From: Streptococcus plurextorum DSM 22810
GTDB lineage: Bacteria > Bacillota > Bacilli > Lactobacillales > Streptococcaceae
Assembly: GCF_000423745.1 (NCBI RefSeq)
Contig: NZ_AUIO01000002.1
Coordinates: forward strand, 124,001 to 188,000
Direction of reading: 5' to 3'
DNA length: 64,000 nucleotides
The notes beneath the pieces were generated by a model. That model saw nothing but the letters and a program-made list of their open reading frames with translations. It had not been told where the DNA came from and did not search any database. The translations under genes and the position numbers were made by a program. This document shows, one piece after another, positions 56,572 to 64,000 of the stretch. How positions within the stretch are numbered: the stretch's first letter is position 1; every line of letters starts with the position of its first letter.

Positions 56572-59364
56572 TTAGTTAGTTTCAAAACCTTGAGCCACTG
56601 CTTCTGGGTAGTTTTCTTCCACTACACTTGCACAGTGATCACAGATAGTTGCACCGTAGCTGCGTTCTGCTACGCTAGTTTCAATGCGACGGCAACGGTC
56701 ACAAACTTCACCTGCTGCACGTTCAACTGTAAAGGCTACGTCTTCTACTAGAGTTGCACTTTCAGGAGCTGCTTCAGCTGCCACAGTCAGATTAGAAACA
56801 ATCAAGAGCTGGGCTAGGTCGGTATTCAACCCTTCCAAGAAAGACTTGGTTTCTTCAGAAACGTAGGCTGTCAGGTGAGCCTCCAAGGACTTACCAATCA
56901 CTTTGGCGTTACGGGCTTCTTCAAGGGCTTTCTGGGCTTGTGTGCGGAAGTTCATGAAGCCTTCCCAGTTGGTCAATACTTCATTTTCATTAGCAAACTG
57001 GTCCGCCTCTGGAAGCTCTGCCAATTGGACGAAGTCCTCTGCCTCATGCTCCAAGTAAGACCAGATTTCCTCGGCAGTATGCGGAAGAATTGGCGTGATC
57101 AGCTTGGTGATTTTGACCAGCATGTCGTAGAAGACTGTCTGCATCTGGCGGCGGGCAAGGGATTTTGCACCCTCGATATAGACTACATCCTTGGCAAAGT
57201 CAAGGTAGAAGGCAGACAGGTCAAGAGTCATAAAGTTGACCAAAGCCTTATAAATGGTCATAAAGTCGTAGTTGTCGTAGGCCTCACGGATTTGAGCAAC
57301 CAGCTTGTTGAATTTCACCAAGAGGTATTGGTCAACCGAGCGGAGTTCGTCGTAGGCTACTGCATCGCTAGCAGGATTGAAATCAGAAGTGTTGGCAATC
57401 AAGAAACGAAGGGTGTTACGGATTTTACGGTAGGTCTCAGAAACCTGTCCCAGAATCTCCATGGATACCCGCACATCGTTAGAAGTGTCCACAGATGTCA
57501 CCCACAAACGCAAGATTTCCGCACCAAACTGTTTCTCCACATCGCTTGGTAAGATGGTATTGCCAAGAGATTTAGACATTTTCATGCCTTTACCGTCTAG
57601 GACAAAGCCCTGTGACAAGACAGCCTTGTAGGGAGCCTTGCCGTTGACTGCTACTGAGGTGATGAGGGAAGAGTTGAACCAACCACGATACTGGTCAGAT
57701 CCTTCTAGGTACAAATCAGCTGGGTAGCCCAAGTTGTCACGGGCATTCATAACCCCATTCCAAGAAGAACCTGAGTCAAACCAAACGTCCATAATGTCCG
57801 TTTCTTTAGTGAATTCACCATTTGGTGAGCCTTGATGGGTAAAGCCTGCTGGCAGGAGGTCTTTGGCCTCACGTTGCCACCAGATGATTGAGCCATGCTC
57901 TTCAAAGAGAGTCGCTACATGATCTGTCACTTCCTTGGTCATGATTGCTGTGCCGTCTTCAGCGTAGAAGATTGGAAGTGGCACACCCCAGGCACGTTGA
58001 CGGGAAATCACCCAGTCGCCACGGTCACGAATCATGTTGAAAAGACGGGTTTTACCCCAAGCAGGATAGAAGGTTGTCGCTTCGATTTCATCCAAGATTT
58101 CCTGACGGAATTTGGAAACAGAGGCAAACCATTGCGGTACCGCACGCCAGATGATTGGCTTTTTGGTACGCCAGTCAAATGGATAGGAGTGGTTGATGAC
58201 TTCGCTAGCAAGGAGCAAGTCGCCCAATTTTTCCTTAACGGTTGGAACCACCTTATCATAGAATTGGCCTTCAAAATCAGGACCAGCAGCTTCGTTCATG
58301 ATTCCACGCTCGTTGACCGTTACGGCAACTTCCAAGTTATATTTGACACCAACATTGTAGTCATCCTCACCAAAACCTGGAGCCGTGTGGACGATACCTG
58401 TACCAGAGTCTGTGGTAACATGGTCACCCAAGATGACCAATTCATCTACTTCTCTATCCCAAGGGTGTTCTGTGACGATGTATTCAAACTCCGCACCCTT
58501 GTGTTTTGAAATCACTTCAAAGGATTCCCAGCCAAATTTTTGAGCTAGGCTATCTACCAAGGCTTCTGCCAAGATGTACTTACGATCTGAGCCAGCAGGT
58601 TGAACGAGAACGTAGTCAATATCTGCTCCCATGGTCAAACCACGTGAAGCCGTCACGGTAAATGGAGTTGTGGTCCAGACAACGATGTAGCTATCTGTGT
58701 CTAAAACACCCTTTCCGTCCTTGACCTTGTTGGCATAGTAGAGAGAAGTTGAATCAATATCATGGTATTCGATTTCCGCTTCTGCAAGAGCCGATTCAGA
58801 TGACCAAGACCAGTAAACTGGCTTGGCACCACGGTAGATATAACCCTTGTCTGCCATAGCACCGAAAACACGAATTTGAGCGGCTTCATAGTCTTTGGTC
58901 AAGGTGATATAAGGATTTTCCCAGTCTGCCGATACACCCAACCGCTTGAAGTCATCACGTTGCTTGTCAACTTGGCTGAGGGCATAATCACGACACATTT
59001 CAAGGTATTCCACCAGGTCCATTTCCTTGCGTTTGACACCTTGCTTAGACAAGACCTGCTCGATAGGAAGACCATGAGTATCCCAACCTGGTACATAAGG
59101 TGCTCGGAAGCCTGACATAGACTTAGAACGGACGATAATATCCTTTGAAATCTTATTCAAAGCGTGACCAACGTGGATATTTCCGTTGGCATAGGGTGGG
59201 CCGTCATGCAAGTGAAAGGCTGGTTTGCCTGCATTTAACTCTTGACGGCGGGCATACAAGTTTGCCTCATCCCAGGCTTTTTGCCATTCTGGCTCACGTG
59301 TTGGTAAGCCTGCTCGCATTGGGAAGGCTGTTTGACCTAGATTCAGTGTTTCTTTTAATTTCAT
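56572..59364 (-). CDS. ileS: Isoleucyl-tRNA synthetase
   Basis: A 930-residue class I synthetase. The HIGH motif is HVGH in [14 protein letters not shown] (about residue 63), the editing domain spans about 200-400 ([17 protein letters not shown]), the KMSKS loop is in [12 protein letters not shown] (about 594), and a C-terminal zinc finger holds CDRCRR and CDHC. I placed the start at 59364 ([10 protein letters not shown]), the family start; a GTG at 59388 is closer to the AAAGGA but too near it, so the start is uncertain. A T-box leader controls the gene. Confidence 0.95.
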   Translation of the reverse strand: MKLKETLNLGQTAFPMRAGLPTREPEWQKAWDEANLYARRQELNAGKPAFHLHDGPPYANGNIHVGHALNKISKDIIVRSKSMSGFRAPYVPGWDTHGLPIEQVLSKQGVKRKEMDLVEYLEMCRDYALSQVDKQRDDFKRLGVSADWENPYITLTKDYEAAQIRVFGAMADKGYIYRGAKPVYWSWSSESALAEAEIEYHDIDSTSLYYANKVKDGKGVLDTDSYIVVWTTTPFTVTASRGLTMGADIDYVLVQPAGSDRKYILAEALVDSLAQKFGWESFEVISKHKGAEFEYIVTEHPWDREVDELVILGDHVTTDSGTGIVHTAPGFGEDDYNVGVKYNLEVAVTVNERGIMNEAAGPDFEGQFYDKVVPTVKEKLGDLLLASEVINHSYPFDWRTKKPIIWRAVPQWFASVSKFRQEILDEIEATTFYPAWGKTRLFNMIRDRGDWVISRQRAWGVPLPIFYAEDGTAIMTKEVTDHVATLFEEHGSIIWWQREAKDLLPAGFTHQGSPNGEFTKETDIMDVWFDSGSSWNGVMNARDNLGYPADLYLEGSDQYRGWFNSSLITSVAVNGKAPYKAVLSQGFVLDGKGMKMSKSLGNTILPSDVEKQFGAEILRLWVTSVDTSNDVRVSMEILGQVSETYRKIRNTLRFLIANTSDFNPASDAVAYDELRSVDQYLLVKFNKLVAQIREAYDNYDFMTIYKALVNFMTLDLSAFYLDFAKDVVYIEGAKSLARRQMQTVFYDMLVKITKLITPILPHTAEEIWSYLEHEAEDFVQLAELPEADQFANENEVLTNWEGFMNFRTQAQKALEEARNAKVIGKSLEAHLTAYVSEETKSFLEGLNTDLAQLLIVSNLTVAAEAAPESATLVEDVAFTVERAAGEVCDRCRRIETSVAERSYGATICDHCASVVEENYPEAVAQGFETN

Positions 59365-59419
59365 GACTAATGATAGTGGCTCTGCCACATGTCCTTTCGT
59401 ATAAAATAAAAAGCAGTAT

Positions 59420-59625
59420 CACAAAAAGTCATCATAAGGACGACGAATCGTGGTACCACCTTAGTTCAGGTAAAAAAATCTACCCCTCTACGATCGATAA
59501 GGAGATCAGCCCTTTTAACTTACTGATTTCAGCTAAAATGTCAATGAAGATGATAAAATATCCAAGAGGGAGTGCAGGACTCTCACCATCGCCTGCTCGC
59601 TTTAACTATCATGGGTATTCTGTGT
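59420..59625 (-). promoter_or_regulatory. T-box leader of ileS
   Basis: Minus strand T-box AAGGTGGTACCACG (about 59462-59449), then the terminator stem GTCGTC/GATGAC with TTTTT (59444-59423). The specifier region TTTATCATCTTC includes ATC, an isoleucine codon. The promoter was not located; the leader abuts the divIVA stop. Confidence 0.85.
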
Positions 59626-59630
59626 TCTTC

Positions 59631-60440
59631 TTAGCCTTCAATATTAACCGTGAAGGTTTGTGAGATTGGTTCTGTTGTAGGAATTGGTTCTAGAGATACT
59701 GGGCTATCTTGAACAAGATCAATCGGATTCTCTGACACTGTAAATTCCTGCGTTTGATTATTTGTATTTTCCAACTCAAGATTTGCTTCAGCGACACGAC
59801 GGTAAATCTCTTCCATTTCCTCTGGAGTAAATTGACGAGTCGCATCGAAGGTTAATTGCTCTTCACTCTCTGAAAAGTTTTCATGAAGAACTTTTTCAAC
59901 CACTTCTTTAAACGCTGCGTCAGAATTTTGCAAGTAAACTGCTGTTGGTTGTAAAAGTTCCTGCCATTCTGGCGAATTCACAAGATTAACTTGACTCTCC
60001 ATGGCTGATAGCAGACGTTGATGGAAATGACGACTTTGGCGTTTTAAATCTTCCGTTTCAACAGCGACACGTTTGGCATTGTCAGTTGCATCACGTAGAA
60101 TTTCATTAGCCTTGTTTTTGGCTTCAGCAATTAGGCTGTCTGCATCATAAGTAGCTTTGTTGATCAGATTTGCCGCCTCTGCTTGAGCAGAAACTTTAAC
60201 TTTTTCAGCTGTTTCTTGAGCCAAGACAACTGACTGCATCAATGACTCTTTCATGTCATTGAAATAAGCTAACTTTTCTTCCAAATCACGAATACGCAAT
60301 TCTTGTTCACGATTTGTACGCGTAAGGGCTTCATAGTCATCGGTTACGATATCCAAGAAGTCATTGACTTCTTCTTCGCTGTAACCGCGAAATTTAACGC
60401 TAAACGTTTTATCTTTAATATCAAGTGTTGTTAAAGCCAT
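59631..60440 (-). CDS. divIVA: Cell-division protein DivIVA
   Basis: A 269-residue coiled-coil protein of the division site and poles. The conserved N-terminal membrane-binding domain reads VKFRGYSEEEVNDFLDIVTD (about 14-33); the rest is heptad-patterned coiled coil to about residue 165, then an acidic tail. GGAGG lies 7 bases before the ATG. It is the last gene of ftsZ-yggS-sepF-yggT-ylmH-divIVA. A T-box for ileS begins right after it. Confidence 0.95.
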   Translation of the reverse strand: MALTTLDIKDKTFSVKFRGYSEEEVNDFLDIVTDDYEALTRTNREQELRIRDLEEKLAYFNDMKESLMQSVVLAQETAEKVKVSAQAEAANLINKATYDADSLIAEAKNKANEILRDATDNAKRVAVETEDLKRQSRHFHQRLLSAMESQVNLVNSPEWQELLQPTAVYLQNSDAAFKEVVEKVLHENFSESEEQLTFDATRQFTPEEMEEIYRRVAEANLELENTNNQTQEFTVSENPIDLVQDSPVSLEPIPTTEPISQTFTVNIEG

Positions 60441-60450
60441 TAGGGCCTCC

Positions 60451-61245
60451 TTATGGTTCTGTAATATGATGTATTGTCATTTTATGTTTGCCAGATTTAC
60501 TCTGACCGCTACTGTTTGCAATGATAAAGCGTCCGTAGCCTCTAACGCTTAACAAATCTCCAACTACAAGTTCTTGTGATGCCTTTCCTAAGCTAGTGTA
60601 ATTTAACCTTACCTTATCTTTTTCCAATAATTTCAAAACATAACTGCGTGATACCTTTAGGGTTTCAGACAAAATAGCATCTACTCTCCAGGAAACCGTC
60701 AAAATATCTCTACTTTGATAAGCAATTTGACGCGGTAATAGATTATTGAAATCAACCTTGGCTAAATGAACGGGTACCTTACCTATTTTCGTCACATGCT
60801 GAAGAAAATACGGACTCATATGACGCTCAACGAGCACTTGTGCCTTACCTTCTGTTAAGAGAATGTCTCCAAAAAGGCTTCGTTTGATTCCTAATTGATT
60901 GATTAAAGTCCCCATAATCTGACGATGGCTTAAATGATTGAATTTTGAGTTATAGGTTAGCTCTAGCAAATCTATGTCAAAATCATCGCGGTCAAGACGA
61001 TAGTAGTCTGGAGCCACAATCACTTTTGCATACTCCGTATCAAAATATCCAGATGAAGAATAAGAGACGAGACCTGCTTGAGCCACTAAACTCTCTAAAA
61101 TAGTGACTTGTCGCGGATTAAGGAAATCTGTCACCTGGTAGGCATAGTTTTCTTGAACCTGACGAATCACATCCAGACTTCGATCAATGAATTCTCTTTC
61201 TTCTGGCCGAAAATGCTGATAAACAGCTTTGCTATTGTTTACCAT
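60451..61245 (-). CDS. ylmH: YlmH-family S4-domain RNA-binding protein
   Basis: A 264-residue protein with an S4 RNA-binding domain near the C-terminus (SRSYVLKLLEKDKVRLNYTS, about residues 185-250). YlmH homologues bind ribosomal RNA and help rescue stalled ribosomes; the gene sits in the division cluster throughout Gram-positives. Its start overlaps the end of the YggT gene by 7 bases, so the two are translated together. Confidence 0.92.
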   Translation of the reverse strand: MVNNSKAVYQHFRPEEREFIDRSLDVIRQVQENYAYQVTDFLNPRQVTILESLVAQAGLVSYSSSGYFDTEYAKVIVAPDYYRLDRDDFDIDLLELTYNSKFNHLSHRQIMGTLINQLGIKRSLFGDILLTEGKAQVLVERHMSPYFLQHVTKIGKVPVHLAKVDFNNLLPRQIAYQSRDILTVSWRVDAILSETLKVSRSYVLKLLEKDKVRLNYTSLGKASQELVVGDLLSVRGYGRFIIANSSGQSKSGKHKMTIHHITEP

Positions 61246-61520
61246 AAGCCTAAAAGACCAGAATACAGTTGAATGAGAAAATAACGTAGAAACTGCAAGG
61301 TTGCAAAAACAACTAGAACAGTAATGTCGATAAGACCAAACCTTAGGTTGAAGCGTCTAAATGGCAAAACAAGAGGATCAACAAAATATCTGATCAAACG
61401 ACCAAATCCTGTTTGGTAAGCTCCTGGAAACCATGAGAGCAAGGCATAAATCCCAAGTAAGCCCATGTAGACTTCCAAAACTTTTACTAAGATGCTAAAG
61501 ATATAGTAACTCATCAACAT
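61239..61520 (-). CDS. yggT: YggT/YlmG-family membrane protein
   Basis: A 93-residue protein with two membrane helices (about 5-25 and 65-90) and the family signature ALLSWFPGAYQT followed by DPLVLPFRR. It may help place division proteins or chloroplast-like nucleoids in relatives; its role in streptococci is unclear. It lies 1 bp behind sepF. Confidence 0.92.
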   Translation of the reverse strand: MLMSYYIFSILVKVLEVYMGLLGIYALLSWFPGAYQTGFGRLIRYFVDPLVLPFRRFNLRFGLIDITVLVVFATLQFLRYFLIQLYSGLLGLW

Positions 61521-61521
61521 A

Positions 61522-62079
61522 CTAACGTCTCTTCATGTCATAGTCAAAGGAAGCTGTTTCACGTTGACCATTTGCTGCCAAACCAAGTTCTTCAATATCG
61601 ACAACAACATTGGCTGGTGTCAATAAATACATTGAAGAACCTACTTTTTGCAAGTTACCAAAGAGAACCGTGCTGGCACCACTTAGATAATCTAAGCAAC
61701 GACGCGCTTGCACATCTAGCATATATTGAAAATCAATCAAAACACTCTCATTTTCAATCAGGAGATCAACAATCTCTGGAGCATCTTCATATTGACGAGG
61801 GTATTTAATGGCAATTTTAGTCTTCTCAACTGCTGGAGTTTTTTGAGCCAACTGCTCCCGTTGTCTCGCAAGATTTGGAGCTGGCTCACTAACCGCTCTC
61901 AAATGCACAGGTTCTTTAATTTGGGAACGGGTTTGCACGGATTCTTGACGAGCTGGTTGCACTGCTACAGCAGGACGCTCTGGCTCTTGATATTCTACAC
62001 TCCCTACTTCTTCAACATTTGAAACTTCGTCAGTATCAAAATAGGCAATGATACTATTAAATCTATCTTTAAGTCCCAT
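61522..62079 (-). CDS. sepF: Cell-division protein SepF
   Basis: A 185-residue FtsZ-binding and membrane-attaching protein. The N-terminal amphipathic helix is [14 protein letters not shown], a variable linker follows, and the C-terminal SepF fold (about 95-175) contains [20 protein letters not shown]. SepF shapes the FtsZ ring. It lies 11 bp behind yggS in the division cluster. Confidence 0.95.
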   Translation of the reverse strand: MGLKDRFNSIIAYFDTDEVSNVEEVGSVEYQEPERPAVAVQPARQESVQTRSQIKEPVHLRAVSEPAPNLARQREQLAQKTPAVEKTKIAIKYPRQYEDAPEIVDLLIENESVLIDFQYMLDVQARRCLDYLSGASTVLFGNLQKVGSSMYLLTPANVVVDIEELGLAANGQRETASFDYDMKRR

Positions 62080-62090
62080 ATTTCCTTCCT

Positions 62091-62762
62091 TTATTCAAAA
62101 AATGCTGTTCCTATACGGACAAATGTCGCACCTTCTTGAATGGCCAAATGATAATCACCTGACATTCCCATGCTGAGTTCTGTAAAAGGCATATTTGCGA
62201 TTTTTTTAGCCTGTATTTGCTCCTGCAAAATCTTAGCTTTTTGGAAGATATCGATTAAGGTCTGATCATCTGCACCAAGAGGCGCCATCGTCATCAGACC
62301 AACCAATTCAATCTTATCCAAATGTGCCAATTCCAATAGAACATGATCCAACTCTTCGACGCTAAAACCGTGTTTGCTTTCTTCTCCAGAAATATTAACC
62401 TGTAGAAAACATTTGATCGTTTTTAAAGCCCGCTTCTGAATTTCATTTGCTAAAGAAAGAGAATCCAGGGCATGGAAGTAATCAACACGATTAATAACAT
62501 CTTTTACTTTTCGACGTTGCAAACTTCCAATGAGGTGCCAGATAACTGGCTTTTCCGATAAGGCATTATGCTTATCCAAAAACTGATCAACTCGGTTCTC
62601 ACCTATATGGCGAACGCCAGCTTCTATAAGCTGGCTAGCCACATTATTGTCAACATATTTGGTAACAGCAATAATAGATACCGCCTCCTTTGAGCGGTTT
62701 GCCTGATGACAAGCCGCTTCAACGGAAGCGAAAACCTTTTTGACTTGATGTTCAAATCCCAT
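62091..62762 (-). CDS. yggS: YggS-family PLP-binding protein
   Basis: A 223-residue alanine-racemase-fold protein. The lysine that binds pyridoxal phosphate is in [11 protein letters not shown] (about residue 37), and the phosphate site in [20 protein letters not shown]. These proteins buffer vitamin B6 and amino-acid pools and are not racemases. It is directly behind ftsZ (1 bp). Confidence 0.93.
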   Translation of the reverse strand: MGFEHQVKKVFASVEAACHQANRSKEAVSIIAVTKYVDNNVASQLIEAGVRHIGENRVDQFLDKHNALSEKPVIWHLIGSLQRRKVKDVINRVDYFHALDSLSLANEIQKRALKTIKCFLQVNISGEESKHGFSVEELDHVLLELAHLDKIELVGLMTMAPLGADDQTLIDIFQKAKILQEQIQAKKIANMPFTELSMGMSGDYHLAIQEGATFVRIGTAFFE

Positions 62763-62763
62763 A

Positions 62764-64000
<1,237 letters not shown>

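Noticed and set aside
57895-58509. 204-codon plus-strand ORF
   Set aside because: Lies wholly inside ileS on the opposite strand and encodes no recognisable protein. A shadow frame, as is 56875-57552.

Overview
The window is a chromosomal stretch of a low-GC Gram-positive coccus. Gene content points to Streptococcus: a CcpA/PepQ divergent pair, a PyrG leader, a streptococcal-type division cluster (ftsZ-yggS-sepF-yggT-ylmH-divIVA), class Ib nrdHEF, a cyclophilin lipoprotein of SlrA type, and two adjacent glycolipid glycosyltransferases. It looks closest to the S. suis group, but the species call is an impression from memory and not a database result.

Left part (1-14.7 kb) is a sugar-utilisation island. 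Right to left on the minus strand it has an AraR-type repressor, araB-araD-araA, a divergent AraC-type regulator, then GH43, GH42, a GPH symporter (frameshifted), a ROK kinase and a GH1 phospho-beta-glucosidase, and a second GPH symporter cut by the window edge. Together these would import short arabinose- or galactose-containing oligosaccharides and beta-glucosides without a PTS, trim them inside the cell, and send L-arabinose to xylulose-5-phosphate. CcpA-type sites sit at three of the promoters, and a pair of AraR-like operators 30 bp apart covers the araB promoter.

14.8-17.7 kb holds tpx and an AT-rich strip of small genes: a fragment of an Rhs/WapA-type core, tiny ORFs, a probable immunity protein and two membrane proteins with a PH-like domain. 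It reads as the decayed end of a polymorphic-toxin locus.

17.8-44.4 kb is mostly core: T-box-controlled mazG-like/thrS, two glycolipid glycosyltransferases, a HIRAN protein, ccpA/pepQ, a phosphoesterase, a P-type cation ATPase behind a yybP-ykoY-like (Mn) leader, DUF3397, ftsK, a cyclophilin, pyrG with a G-run attenuator, DUF1846, pheT, a broken acetyltransferase, pheS with its T-box, and a sugar-phosphate transferase.

44.5-52.3 kb is accessory DNA at the 3' end of hup. A 170-bp direct repeat (one mismatch) flanks a 6.4-kb integrative element with a tyrosine integrase, two divergent regulator sets, an ImmA/IrrE peptidase, an ABC/OLD-like ATPase with a TOPRIM-like tail, and a Dam-family adenine methyltransferase. 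The last two are a candidate phage-defence pair. Just outside the left repeat is an orphan C-terminal piece of a phage minor capsid protein with a nuclease-toxin-like tail and an overlapping acidic immunity candidate. I judge this hup locus the best place to look for something undescribed.

52.3-64 kb returns to core genes: hup, nrdHEF behind two NrdR boxes, ileS with a T-box, and the division cluster ending in ftsZ, which is cut by the right edge. No rRNA, tRNA, CRISPR array or IS transposase was seen.
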